64,000 nucleotides of DNA from Chengkuizengella axinellae (GCF_030730905.1 NZ_JAVAMP010000013.1:1-64000); one strand, 5' to 3'. Numbered from the stretch's first letter, positions 53,308 through 62,764 are shown. A program made the numbers and translations. The notes: generated by a model not told the origin, from the sequence alone.

Positions 53308-54462
53308 ATGAGCCGTGAATATATTACTCGGACTTACCCAAATACAAAGTTAGATATCCAAACTTCTTTTGGAGTGAATTTCATAACTAATATCTTCTTA
53401 GTGGATTATGCCATTCATGATTTAGCAGTGATGTCAGAATGGGTACAGGATTTTTCAAAGAAGCTCCCTAACAAAGTTAAACAAAACCTAGAACTATTAA
53501 GGACTGTCTTTGCACATGGAGCCATACTAAGAGAATTTTACATGATGAAAGCTTCCGAGAACCATTCTGATTGGAATGAGTTTATCAATTGGTGGAGAGA
53601 TTTAACTCTTGATGAAATCACAAAGCTTATCACTTATGGAATACAAGAGAATTTAAATTATTATTATGAAAATCTAGCACCCATACCTAAAGTTGAGAAA
53701 AGATTGAAAGGGTTAAATCGCTCTAAGCTAAATATTGAAGAAGAAGATACTAATACTAACAATACTGCTCTTAAAGCCGTATTAGAGAGCTGGTCCGTTG
53801 AAGATGTAGAAAAGCACATCGTTTTCTTCAAAAACCCTAAGTTAATACAGGAAAAATGCATTGAACTATTTGAGGGGAGTTGGAATAATGGATTCGAGGA
53901 ATTTTGGAATAAAAGTAAAGAGCTCATCACAAATTTAGATTCAACTGATATATCTCGAAAATTCAAAAAAAATGAAGATGCTATTTATTCAATTACAAAT
54001 CTATTTCCAGATACAACTGATATTTCAATGATCAATCGAGCACAAAAAATCATATTCATACCTACTTTAAATTTGGAAAGATCACTTTCCCTATTTAATG
54101 AAAATAATACACTGTATGTTCTGTTTGAACCTCTAGAAACTTTAAGTGAAATAAAAACAAGATCAAATCATAATCAAAAAAGCGAAAATAAAATTCTGGT
54201 AGATGCTTATCCAGCTTTTGAGGGGCTTGGGGATAAAACTAGGTTACAAATTTTATTATTATTATCTCAAAACAGAGAATTATTTGCTCAACAAATTGTA
54301 AAAGCTCTTAGTATGAACCAAAGTATGGTTTCACGCCATTTGAGACAACTCCAAGAATCAAATTTAATTTCCATACGACAAGAAGGGAATACAAAATTTT
54401 ATTCTATAAATAAAACAAGTCTGCGAAAAGTAATGGATTTTTTAAATATCATTGCTAAATAA
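53308..54462 (+). CDS. ArsR-type winged-helix regulator with long N-terminal domain
   Basis: A 384-residue protein. The first ~290 residues are a helical domain rich in charged residues with no recognised motif. The C-terminal ~90 residues are a classic ArsR winged helix ('FEGLGDKTRLQILLLLSQNRELFAQQIVKALSMNQSMVSRHLRQLQESNLISIRQEGNTKFYSI'). No metal-binding Cys motif is present in that domain. The large sensor part suggests a small-molecule or antibiotic ligand; the divergent MFS exporter is the obvious target. GGAGG precedes the ATG. Confidence 0.85.
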   Translation: MSREYITRTYPNTKLDIQTSFGVNFITNIFLVDYAIHDLAVMSEWVQDFSKKLPNKVKQNLELLRTVFAHGAILREFYMMKASENHSDWNEFINWWRDLTLDEITKLITYGIQENLNYYYENLAPIPKVEKRLKGLNRSKLNIEEEDTNTNNTALKAVLESWSVEDVEKHIVFFKNPKLIQEKCIELFEGSWNNGFEEFWNKSKELITNLDSTDISRKFKKNEDAIYSITNLFPDTTDISMINRAQKIIFIPTLNLERSLSLFNENNTLYVLFEPLETLSEIKTRSNHNQKSENKILVDAYPAFEGLGDKTRLQILLLLSQNRELFAQQIVKALSMNQSMVSRHLRQLQESNLISIRQEGNTKFYSINKTSLRKVMDFLNIIAK

Positions 54463-54470
54463 TCCATGAA

Positions 54471-54503
54471 CCATGAAATTTCAGGATAATTTCATGGTTT
54501 TTG
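54471..54503 (+). terminator. Terminator of the ArsR-type gene
   Basis: CCATGAAATT / AATTTCATGG stem with TTTTT. Confidence 0.85.
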
Positions 54504-54576
54504 TTTAATAACTACCAATCCACTTTAATTACGCCATTCCAACAAGAGATCGTCAATATAAGACCTGAAGACATGA

Positions 54577-54678
54577 AAATACACGAGAGATTTAGATGAT
54601 ATTGTACATTTTGATCAATATGATAAAGAAAAAGCTTGGAGCAATGAATATATCGTGAAAGACGGAATTGTGAACTAG
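54577..54678 (+). pseudogene. Possible gene remnant (C-terminal fragment)
   Basis: One frame is open for 33 codons and ends 'DDIVHFDQYDKEKAWSNEYIVKDGIVN' before a stop. It has no start or ribosome site, and the amino-acid composition looks protein-like. It may be the tail of a deleted gene. Low certainty. Confidence 0.25.
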
Positions 54679-54686
54679 ATATGAAA

Positions 54687-55055
54687 TCAACAAAAATAAC
54701 CAACAATCATTAGTCCACCTACAATCACCATTCCAACTCCTACAACAATGAAAGATTTATATGAGTTCTCGTTATATTTATACTTATAGCTATTTGGAAC
54801 CACTAAATATTTGATAGATTTCAGCGTCCAGAACCACCCAACTATTGTAGTAATAACAGATAGATCAATAACCCAAACATTATGAAACAATACAATAGGA
54901 AGACCTGAAACGATCGTTAATAAACCAATCATTGGAGCAGCATAAGAATATTTTTGCAAGTCTTTAAATAACTCAGCCCATTCCTTAGCCAAACATACAT
55001 GAGATACACCGATTATGAATATAAGTGCGCCAAATAATAACTCTATTTCTTGCAT
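54687..55055 (-). CDS. Four-helix membrane protein, unknown function
   Basis: A 122-residue protein with hydrophobic stretches at about 5-22, 39-56, 62-80 and 101-120; a few charged residues sit in between ('NSYKYKYNENSYK'). Not recognised; size and layout recall small DoxX- or DUF-type membrane proteins. It overlaps or abuts the TetR gene upstream (shared AAAGGAG site), so it is probably repressed by that regulator. Confidence 0.65.
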   Translation of the reverse strand: MQEIELLFGALIFIIGVSHVCLAKEWAELFKDLQKYSYAAPMIGLLTIVSGLPIVLFHNVWVIDLSVITTIVGWFWTLKSIKYLVVPNSYKYKYNENSYKSFIVVGVGMVIVGGLMIVGYFC

Positions 55056-55060
55056 TTCAC

Positions 55061-55603
55061 TCACTCCTTTAATAATAGTTGATCCACCAACGTTTCAATA
55101 TAATGTGCTTGTGTTTCCTCGGCAGCATGATTGAATACACCTGATTCTGCAGAAAAAGCAATGGAAGAAATGATTTGATATATTCTTAAACGTATTTCTT
55201 CTGGGGATAAAAAAATATTTATAGATTCCAACTGAGAATGAATATAAAGCAACAACTCATTAGACAACGCGTTGTCCCTTGTATACTTTGATTTACCTAC
55301 GATAAGTTGATGTGCTAGTTCTGGTCTTCTCGTTAGTGTTACAAATAGTTTTTTGAAAAAGGAATACAACCTTTCATCTAGTGATAATATATCCTCATAC
55401 AGAATGTTGCTAAATGAAATTTCCTCATCGGTCAGCTCTATTAAAGCGATTTGAATTAGATTATCTTTAGATCCAAAGTGATAACTGATCGAACTTATAT
55501 TAATGCCGAGATCATCACATAACTTCCTTCCAGATACAGCATCTACTCCATTTTCTAATATGAGCTGCTTAGTATAACTCAATATTTTATCCTTAGTTTT
55601 CAT
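55061..55603 (-). CDS. TetR-family transcriptional regulator
   Basis: A 180-residue regulator: HTH 'ENGVDAVSGRKLCDDLGINISSISYHFGSKDNLIQIAL' and a C-terminal domain of the CerR/DUF1956 kind by length. ATG at 55603 follows AAGGGTGAG. A 35-bp palindrome lies 50 nt upstream. It forms an operon with the membrane protein that follows. Confidence 0.9.
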   Translation of the reverse strand: MKTKDKILSYTKQLILENGVDAVSGRKLCDDLGINISSISYHFGSKDNLIQIALIELTDEEISFSNILYEDILSLDERLYSFFKKLFVTLTRRPELAHQLIVGKSKYTRDNALSNELLLYIHSQLESINIFLSPEEIRLRIYQIISSIAFSAESGVFNHAAEETQAHYIETLVDQLLLKE

Positions 55604-55652
55604 CAACTCACCCTTAACAAATAATGGATTTGTGTTCATTATACTATTATTC

Positions 55653-55687
55653 CAACATAAATTCAAACACCGTTTGAATTTATGTTG
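55653..55687. promoter_or_regulatory. 35-bp perfect palindrome, TetR operator
   Basis: CAACATAAATTCAAAC, ACC, GTTTGAATTTATGTTG: 16-bp perfect arms around 3 bases. The inner TTCAAAC/GTTTGAA resembles the operators of the other TetR circuit at 45-46 kb. Confidence 0.8.
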
Positions 55688-55789
55688 TCCATTTTATTTC
55701 TGCAAGATTTATAAACCAGAAAAATGAATAAATCATTTCTATTTTAGAAATGATAGGTAATATAACATTTAATTTTTTAAAAAAAGGAT

Positions 55790-55975
55790 GTGAAAGATGT
55801 ATTGGATACAAATATGAGTCCTGAAGAGGTGCTTACTCAAATTGTGGAATTACATAATAACGGAGAAACATTAGCTAAAAAAAGTGTTAAAAAAGCGCAT
55901 CCAGATTTAATGAAAAATGCACTCTACTACTTTCCAAACTGGGATCAAGCAATGGAAAGAGCAGGCGTGCAGTAA
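55790..55975 (+). CDS. Small protein with one HNH-endonuclease-associated repeat
   Basis: About 61 residues. The body 'VLTQIVELHNNGETLAKKSVKKAHPDLMKNALYYFPNWDQAMERAGV' fits the pattern of the repeat found beside homing endonucleases (L..L...G..L....v....P.L...A..yF.sW..Al..AG), but no nuclease domain is attached. The GTG at 55790 is very close to AAAGGA; TTG at 55802 or ATG at 55814 are alternatives. A terminator follows. Function unknown; DNA binding is inferred from the repeat only. Confidence 0.55.
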   Translation: MKDVLDTNMSPEEVLTQIVELHNNGETLAKKSVKKAHPDLMKNALYYFPNWDQAMERAGVQ

Positions 55976-56022
55976 AGAAATGAATATAAGTGTTCAACAA
56001 TGAAAGTAGTTTATAAAACATT

Positions 56023-56056
56023 AATCCCCAATACATCATCATATTGGGGATTTTTT
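56023..56056. terminator. Bidirectional terminator
   Basis: AATCCCCAATA / TATTGGGGATT stem, then TTTT, between the small repeat gene and the convergent M1 peptidase. Confidence 0.85.
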
Positions 56057-56061
56057 CATAC

Positions 56062-57417
56062 CTATTGAACGTTGAGATCAATCCACTCTTCAAAAAATGA
56101 ACTATGATCTTGTTCAAAATATTCATTAAAGTAATCAATAAACACTTCGGAATCAACCACCTTATATTGATTATCATTATAATATGCTGATAAAAAGTTT
56201 AATGCTTCCTCGGTACCACCAAGCTCTCTAAAATAAGACCATAATTTCATTGGCGCCCTGCTATAAACAGTTGTAATATAATTTTCAAATTCATGAAGTT
56301 GTTTATTTACGATGTCATCTGGCTCTCTCATATTATCCAAACGATTCGCAAATTCAAAACCAACCTGTTCATTATACTTCTCTGTCAGATAAAGGCTCGC
56401 TGCAAACTCTGCAATACCTTCGTCTAACCAAGCTTCACTATAAGGATCATTTGAAACTAAATAATAAAACCACTGGTGTGCTAACTCATGCGTTAGTATA
56501 TGCTCGTAAATTTCTTCGTTATCGGAAATCTCCATTACATTCGGATATTCCATATTGCCGTTATTTCCAACCAAATCTATTTCAGCATTTGGATTATCAC
56601 CAATTCTTTCTTCAAAAAACTTGAATATATTCTTTGCTTCTCTGCTAGTGTTAACTAACATATCCTCTTTCCCTGCAGGCATAAACACTCGTAGTTCAGT
56701 ATCTTGAACAACTTCTGTTTGGCTTTCCCATTCTAATGGATCTAATAAAGCTAAATAAAAATCTTTAATCTTATCTCCCTTTATTATTCCTGATTGAGAA
56801 GGCAAAATCTCTCCATCTTTCCCTGAGCTAGCTACAAAATATTCCTTAGGAAGCATATAACTTATCTCGTAATCGCCATAACCAGTAAAATATGATTCTC
56901 CACGCGCATCGTAATCATAAATGACCCATCCGCTGTTATAATCCCCTAGCATTGGATACCATTGTGCTAGATAATAATTCCCAAAAAATTTTGACAATCG
57001 ATTCCCTTTAATTGGCAAGTTTAATGTGTAATCTACCATCACCTTTGAAGTTTGTTTTGTTTTTAAATCTTTATCTAATGAAACAAGCATGATGTTATTA
57101 TTTAATGAATAGGGCTGTTCTTTGTCATTAACAGTTATCTTATTAATTTTTAACTCCGCTGAATCTACCATGAAATCTGGTTTATATTTTTCAGTTAATG
57201 CATTCGGAACAAAGTAAAATCCAATATCTGTCCAAGCTTCTTCTGAGTTGTTAGTAACAGCTATTTCAGCCTTCACATGAAAGGTTCCCTGTTCATCAAG
57301 CTCAAGATCTATGCTGTAGCTGGTTGATTCTGGTGAATCGTTTAAAAAAATCATGAATATACCAATAAATAGAAATATACCAATGATTATAAATCCATAT
57401 TTAAAATGTTTCTGCAT
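56062..57417 (-). CDS. Membrane-anchored M1-family metallopeptidase
   Basis: A 451-residue zinc aminopeptidase-like protein. One N-terminal membrane helix (about 8-26) anchors an extracellular part: a beta domain with 'VDYTLNLPIKGNRLSKFFGNYYLAQWYPML', then the gluzincin active site 'HELAHQWFYYLVSNDPYSEAWLDEGIAEFAA' (HExxH plus Glu 18 residues later). The GAMEN-type exopeptidase motif is not obvious; 'NMEYPN' is the likely equivalent. Probably trims extracellular peptides. Monocistronic. Confidence 0.9.
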   Translation of the reverse strand: MQKHFKYGFIIIGIFLFIGIFMIFLNDSPESTSYSIDLELDEQGTFHVKAEIAVTNNSEEAWTDIGFYFVPNALTEKYKPDFMVDSAELKINKITVNDKEQPYSLNNNIMLVSLDKDLKTKQTSKVMVDYTLNLPIKGNRLSKFFGNYYLAQWYPMLGDYNSGWVIYDYDARGESYFTGYGDYEISYMLPKEYFVASSGKDGEILPSQSGIIKGDKIKDFYLALLDPLEWESQTEVVQDTELRVFMPAGKEDMLVNTSREAKNIFKFFEERIGDNPNAEIDLVGNNGNMEYPNVMEISDNEEIYEHILTHELAHQWFYYLVSNDPYSEAWLDEGIAEFAASLYLTEKYNEQVGFEFANRLDNMREPDDIVNKQLHEFENYITTVYSRAPMKLWSYFRELGGTEEALNFLSAYYNDNQYKVVDSEVFIDYFNEYFEQDHSSFFEEWIDLNVQ

Positions 57418-57697
57418 ATTTTTTACTCTCCCTCAAATATTTTAGTAACTAGGATTAGTATAATTGCATTTTCCATGGTCTTATCCCCTTCCATTGAGAT
57501 AATTTTAAACACTATCCTACCACTGATAGACTACAGCTGTGTCTTATTTAATTTAACAGTTAAAATGATATGGAATTTTTTTCTTGTATAATTATACTAT
57601 AAACAAAGAAAGAATAGTCAATATTTTCTAATAGATTCTCTTTTTGGATTTATTCAATTTGTTATGTGAAGTTAAAAAGTGAGGATATTTAAGGGAG

Positions 57698-57735
57698 CAA
57701 AAAAAGGATCGAGAACCATCCATCCCAATCCTTTT
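57698..57735 (-). terminator. Terminator of the fibronectin-III gene
   Basis: AAAAGGAT ... ATCCTTTT plus T run on the minus strand. The rest of the 345-bp gap 57418-57762 is AT-rich with no gene. Confidence 0.75.
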
Positions 57736-57762
57736 CTATGTACTTTATACTGTTATTACAAA

Positions 57763-58395
57763 CTATTCACTATCGTACTGGAATCCTAAATAGTGCCATG
57801 TAAAACTGATGTCAGATAATTCACGAATGTCACTAAAAGGAAGCATCCAAGAACCACCGCCTATATCAGACATTTTTACATTTTGCTGAACTCCATCTTT
57901 AGTATAGTGCATAATTACATAATCAGCTTGAAAACCTTGAGTTACCCAATATGCTCCTGCATTTGGATCTACTTTGCTCCAGCCAATATAGTAACCTATA
58001 TTTGTATAATCTCCAGCGTTAAATGTTGCAATATTAGAAGGCTCAGATTCATTTCCATTTACATCTACTGCTGTCACATAATAATAACGAGTTGTATTTG
58101 CATATACCCCTTGAGGATCAATAAATTCTGTAGTTGTTGGATAAGCAGCATGCAATTTGATTGCATTAGGATCAACACTTGAATAAACTTTAAAATGATC
58201 GATATTAGATAAATCTGAATAATCCCAGTTTAAAACAACTTTAGAATATTCTAAATCTGTAGATACACTCGCATACAAATTAGTAGGTGCTTCTAACTCA
58301 GAACTTTCATTAGCAAAGGAAGGTGAAATACTAGCAACTATCATCATTACAGCAAACAATAAAATCATTTTTTTCTTAAATAAAGAAGTAAACAT
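57763..58395 (-). CDS. Secreted fibronectin type III protein
   Basis: A 210-residue exported protein: signal peptide (FKKK, hydrophobic core, 'SPSFA' cut site near 27), one FN3 domain at ~33-130 ('APTNLYASVSTDLEYSKVVLNWDYSD', 'TRYYYVTAVDVNGNESEPSNIA'), then an ~80-residue C-terminal region with Gly/Trp/Tyr ('GYYIGWSKVDPNAGAYWV', 'GGGSWMLPFSDI') that looks like a small binding module. ATG at 58395 follows AGGAGGA. It neighbours the FN3-containing glucanase on the same strand and may act on the same polysaccharide. Confidence 0.8.
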   Translation of the reverse strand: MFTSLFKKKMILLFAVMMIVASISPSFANESSELEAPTNLYASVSTDLEYSKVVLNWDYSDLSNIDHFKVYSSVDPNAIKLHAAYPTTTEFIDPQGVYANTTRYYYVTAVDVNGNESEPSNIATFNAGDYTNIGYYIGWSKVDPNAGAYWVTQGFQADYVIMHYTKDGVQQNVKMSDIGGGSWMLPFSDIRELSDISFTWHYLGFQYDSE

Positions 58396-58639
58396 GTGAA
58401 TCCTCCTAGTAATTTTTAATATTTGAAAGCTGGCCAGTACTTTCTTGTTATTTCCAATGTAATTATAGTTCACATGTATAAATATAGTAAAACTTAGTTT
58501 TCTGCTGTATTAACTGAGTGAAGCGTATACATTCCTGTTTTTCAACTATTTTCCTTTATTTATCTTTTATTTCCTTATAATTATAAATTCTTCTTAATAA
58601 TGTATCATTTAGGTGATCATATCAAACTTTCTTTACACA

Positions 58640-58674
58640 AAAAGAGAGAAGGATTATAAATCCTCCCCTCTTTT
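58640..58674 (-). terminator. Terminator of the glucanase gene
   Basis: AAAAGAG.. AGGATT / AATCCT ..CTCTTTT hairpin with a short T run on the minus strand. The 309-bp gap 58396-58704 shows no gene. Confidence 0.75.
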
Positions 58675-58704
58675 CACTTAATAACTTAAGTATTAATCTT
58701 CATT

Positions 58705-61700
58705 CTAATGATCATATCCATATGGAGGTGTGTCATGCGCCGGGGTTCCAATTGTAAATGTATAGAAAAATTCAACGTGACTTCCATCATCTAAGTTCTT
58801 GACTGTGTACTCCCATGTCCCGCCATTATTTGTAGCAGCTACATTTAGTTGACCTCCAGTATCCACTGTGTAATGTAAGTCTACAAAAGTTGAACTCACA
58901 TTTGGAGTGAATTTAAACAAGGCTTTGGTTGGATTCAACTTTTCTATTTCAATCGTATAATCATCTGCGACTATAATCGTATTTCCTGTTGGAGCGTCTG
59001 TAGTAACTGTAACTGTATTACTTGAATTCGACTCATTTCCAGCAGCGTCCAGAGCTCTCACAGTATAACTATAGGTAGTAGAGGAACTAAGACCCGTATC
59101 TTGAAAAGATGTTGATGATGTGGTTCCTATCTCAGATCCATCACGATATATTTTATATCCTGTTACACCTACATCATCCGTTGAACCTGACCAGGACAGA
59201 TCCACAGTTGTTTCTGTTTGACCTGATGCATTAAGTGACGGTGCTGTTGGTGAAGTTGTATCCGGCTGACCACCTCCTCCTGATCCACCAAATGTAAATT
59301 GATAATCGGGTGAATTATAAGCTGGCGTACCAATTGTATAAGTGTACCAGAAGTCAATGACATCTCCTTGATTAAGGCCAGTAATTGTATACTCCCAAAT
59401 TCCTCCATTATTTACTGTCCCTACATTGATTTGTCCGCTATTGTTGACTTTATAATGGAAATCAACAAAACTGGAGGTTCCAGATGTAGGTGTGAATTTA
59501 AATAAAGCATCAGTGGAACTTGATTCTACCATTTCTATTGTATAATCATTTTCAACAATGACGTTTCCAGAGCCAGCATCAGTGGTGGTCCCTTGAACAG
59601 CGCTACTTGCAATTGACGAATTTCCTGCAGCATCCTTAGCTACTATAGTATAACTATATGTTATATTTGCTGATAAACCATTGTCGGTATAATTTGTGGC
59701 AGTTGTTGTTCCAGTTAAAGCCCCATCTCGATATACTTCATATTCTGTAACACCTACATTATCTGTCGATGCATTCCATGATAAACTGATACTATTTGAA
59801 GTCGCCCCTGTTACTGATACGTTACTAGGTTGACTAGGGGGTGACTGATCATTAGATTGATCCGTTGTTCCTTGCACTGAACTGCTAGAAGTAGATGCAT
59901 TCCCAGCGCCGTCCTTTGCGACAATAGTATAAGTGTATGTTGTATTTGCAGTTAAGCCACTATCGGTGAAAGATGTTGAATTTGTAGTTCCAGCCAAGTT
60001 GCTATTACGGTAAACTTCATAACTTGTAACTCCTACATTATCAGTTGATGCATTCCACGATAAACTGATACTACTTGAAGTGGTGCCTGTTACAGCTACA
60101 TTCGTTGGTTCACTTGGAGGAGATGTATCCGCCTGCCCGTTTCCAGTATTAAAACTATTCGGCTGAACTACAATGGAAGTACCATCGGAGAAGTTTACGG
60201 TCTTCACACTATTTGACATATTGTACGCAATATAAGTATTTGTATTTCCTTTTTTAAAGACTGCATATAAAGGATAATCTGCTGTAATCGATGTGTCTAC
60301 TGTTCCTATTGCATTTAAGACATGAATCCAATGATACGTATTGGCTTTGGAATTGCCTTCCTCAGGTGAGAATACATTTGCTCTTGCATTGTATTGACTT
60401 ATCGCATCCGCAGGATCTTCTATCGCTCGATACATCCATATGAGATCTTCCCAAGAATCCCAATTCGTACCCCCATTTTCATTAATCAATGCATTATAAT
60501 TCAATTCCGTATAGGCAGGAAATTGAGTCAAATATAAGGAACCAGACTGGAAAGGAAGCCAATTGATGCCATGAATCTCTTCAGGATTTCCTGTCCACCA
60601 AACACCATCACCAACAGTTTTACCACCCCATAACATACTCGCAGTTTCCCGATTAAAACCTGCATGATGATTTTGACCAGAAACATCAAACCAATATTCG
60701 TTAATGGCATTCATTTCGGTTGTATATAAATAGATACCAAGATCTCGAAGTGAAGTATCCCCTGTCGCTTCACCCCAAAGAATCATACCTGTCCAAGCAT
60801 TCATCCCTTCTGATGAAGATTCATTATTATTGCCGTCTCCGAAGTTAGCGTTACCTGAAGCCCATGAATGACCTGCGTAGATATCAAAATTTCTAAGAAA
60901 AGGAAACATATTATCGTTGCGATTATCACTCGCGATATCTCGAATTAATAAATCAACCATACCTCCCCAATTTGAAGATGAAGCCCAATTTGAATCAACT
61001 CGAGCAATTTCAGCAGCAGAACGAATAAAATACCCGTAATGGAAATGATGATCATTTAAATCAGTGACAGATCCATAGCTATCTGGATAACCAAACATTG
61101 TGCCCCAATTGTCGTTATAATAAAATACTTCAGTACTCCCTAAGTTCCCATTAGATTCACTAGCTTTAAACCAATCTTCCAACCTTGATTTAATCTCATT
61201 TCTAAATTGGTTGGCTGCATTTCCATCGCCTACTTGATCCGCTATAGTCGCTAATGTTGTAATCTTACCCAATCGTTTACCAATCCAGTAAGTATCAATA
61301 AGTCCAGAGTACACCTCGCCTTCAGCTTCATCAACATATCCTGCTAATACGGACTTATCATAAGTTCCTAAATCAGGAATAGCAGGTATCACACCCGTAA
61401 ACGCCATATTCGTTTGGAATGAACTCCCCTCCGCTACCTTCATCTCTCCACGAACTGAATCATAAGTGTAATTTAAAAGTGATTTCGCTGTATTTTTCCA
61501 TTGATGAGGATATAACGCAAAGATCGTTCCAGTTTGATTTCCTTCTTTCTGATTTGTTGTGTAAGTATACGTGGTGGTGACCTGACTTGTATTTTCATTG
61601 TAGGACCAAGAAACGAATGTATCTGTAACATGAGAATAAGCATATTGTGTAAATTTGTTCAATGTCGCTGATGAATTATCCGGAAGGGCAGCAACAGAAA

Positions 61701-62394
61701 AGTAATCGCTTCCATTTAAGTTGTTCGTTAATGTTGAGCTGCCAATCCCTGACCAAGTAGAGCCGGATGGACCAAACAATGCATAATGTCTATTATTCAT
61801 CGTAATTCCTAAAACTGGACTGTTTGCATCTCCAGACCATACCGTTGGAGTTCCTGGGAAGGTTAATCTTGGATTTCCTCCAGAGTAAGTAAAATAAACA
61901 TATGGTGAGCCATGACCATATGATACTTCCATACTGTTTGAACCACTTGCAAATAAATTTGTAACAAACCAATCACTATAACCATCTACTTTAGTATCTG
62001 GAAATGAACCTACATTGCTATGCCCAACTGTAAAATCATTACCATCTGTTTCTCCCATCCAGCCTTTAATAAATCCATTCAAGCCTTCAATTTCAGGAGA
62101 GGGATTAAAGATCCTAATACCGTTTGATCTGTTCCAAACTGCAAGAGGGTGAGGGTATTGTCTTTCAGAATATGCTTGAAAAGCGGTTGAACTCCACCAA
62201 TCATTTGTAGGCATTGGCCCCGTTACGTTTGATGTTCTATAGATTGCAGATTGTATGTTGGTTGCTCCTGGTGGAAGGGTTTCTGAATAACTCCCCTGCC
62301 CTACATTCACTTCTCCATTAAAACCTAATGATGTTAGAGGGAAAACAACCAAAATTAAAGCTAGTGACAATAAAATTAAACTAAATTTTTTCAA
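58705..62394 (-). CDS. GH81 endo-beta-1,3-glucanase with FN3 and CBM56-like modules
   Basis: A 1229-residue secreted enzyme. Signal peptide (~1-27), GH81 catalytic domain (~35-755; 'YRTSNVTGPMPTNDWWSSTAFQ', 'HFHYGYFIRSAAEIARVD', 'GHSWASGNANFGDGNNNESSSEGMNAW'), two FN3 domains in tandem, a CBM56-like beta-1,3-glucan-binding module ('YTIEMVESSSTDALFKFTP'), a third FN3 domain and a second CBM56-like module at the C-terminus. It would attack fungal or algal beta-1,3-glucan. TTG at 62394 is chosen because GGGAGG lies 7 nt upstream. A cre-type palindrome lies upstream. Confidence 0.92.
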   Translation of the reverse strand: MKKFSLILLSLALILVVFPLTSLGFNGEVNVGQGSYSETLPPGATNIQSAIYRTSNVTGPMPTNDWWSSTAFQAYSERQYPHPLAVWNRSNGIRIFNPSPEIEGLNGFIKGWMGETDGNDFTVGHSNVGSFPDTKVDGYSDWFVTNLFASGSNSMEVSYGHGSPYVYFTYSGGNPRLTFPGTPTVWSGDANSPVLGITMNNRHYALFGPSGSTWSGIGSSTLTNNLNGSDYFSVAALPDNSSATLNKFTQYAYSHVTDTFVSWSYNENTSQVTTTYTYTTNQKEGNQTGTIFALYPHQWKNTAKSLLNYTYDSVRGEMKVAEGSSFQTNMAFTGVIPAIPDLGTYDKSVLAGYVDEAEGEVYSGLIDTYWIGKRLGKITTLATIADQVGDGNAANQFRNEIKSRLEDWFKASESNGNLGSTEVFYYNDNWGTMFGYPDSYGSVTDLNDHHFHYGYFIRSAAEIARVDSNWASSSNWGGMVDLLIRDIASDNRNDNMFPFLRNFDIYAGHSWASGNANFGDGNNNESSSEGMNAWTGMILWGEATGDTSLRDLGIYLYTTEMNAINEYWFDVSGQNHHAGFNRETASMLWGGKTVGDGVWWTGNPEEIHGINWLPFQSGSLYLTQFPAYTELNYNALINENGGTNWDSWEDLIWMYRAIEDPADAISQYNARANVFSPEEGNSKANTYHWIHVLNAIGTVDTSITADYPLYAVFKKGNTNTYIAYNMSNSVKTVNFSDGTSIVVQPNSFNTGNGQADTSPPSEPTNVAVTGTTSSSISLSWNASTDNVGVTSYEVYRNSNLAGTTNSTSFTDSGLTANTTYTYTIVAKDGAGNASTSSSSVQGTTDQSNDQSPPSQPSNVSVTGATSNSISLSWNASTDNVGVTEYEVYRDGALTGTTTATNYTDNGLSANITYSYTIVAKDAAGNSSIASSAVQGTTTDAGSGNVIVENDYTIEMVESSSTDALFKFTPTSGTSSFVDFHYKVNNSGQINVGTVNNGGIWEYTITGLNQGDVIDFWYTYTIGTPAYNSPDYQFTFGGSGGGGQPDTTSPTAPSLNASGQTETTVDLSWSGSTDDVGVTGYKIYRDGSEIGTTSSTSFQDTGLSSSTTYSYTVRALDAAGNESNSSNTVTVTTDAPTGNTIIVADDYTIEIEKLNPTKALFKFTPNVSSTFVDLHYTVDTGGQLNVAATNNGGTWEYTVKNLDDGSHVEFFYTFTIGTPAHDTPPYGYDH

Positions 62395-62441
62395 AAGTAT
62401 ACCTCCCAAAAATATAAGTATAAGACATACATACCAAACAA

Positions 62442-62455
62442 TGAAATCGATTTCA
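62442..62455. promoter_or_regulatory. cre-type perfect palindrome before the glucanase
   Basis: TGAAATCGATTTCA, fully palindromic and a full match to the cre consensus TGWAANCGNTWNCA, 48 nt before the glucanase start. CcpA or a LacI-family relative could bind. Confidence 0.7.
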
Positions 62456-62764
62456 GTATTATTTTAAGTAAATCACCTCTTCCTGTTAAGTAATTTAGCA
62501 GGTTTCTCTATTATTAGAACACTCAGCACTATATTTTTGAGATCGTCGCTTGCAAAGTATGTTAGATTTTATATGTTATACAGTAACTTATAGTGAGTGG
62601 ATATGAAAAATATGCATAAAAAATGAAATATTTTATAATATTTGCTAATGTGTGATGATCATGATCAATAATTAACTTCATAACAATTTAACAATGAGTA
62701 TGTATCATAATAGGCTTATTTTTATTACAATAGAAAATGATATCTAAATAACTGCTAAAAGGAG
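62456..62764. other. Divergent intergenic region without a gene
   Basis: AT-rich DNA between glucanase and YjbQ genes. A perfect TGATCATGATCA palindrome lies near 62655. No reading frame with a ribosome site. Confidence 0.35.

Noticed and set aside
57630-57655. AGAGAATCTATT on the minus strand as another family B left end
   Set aside because: Only about nine bases match and no right end follows.
59596-60110. Repeated blocks that could suggest a tandem array
   Set aside because: They are the duplicated fibronectin-III coding units of the glucanase; protein repeats, not CRISPR or satellite DNA.
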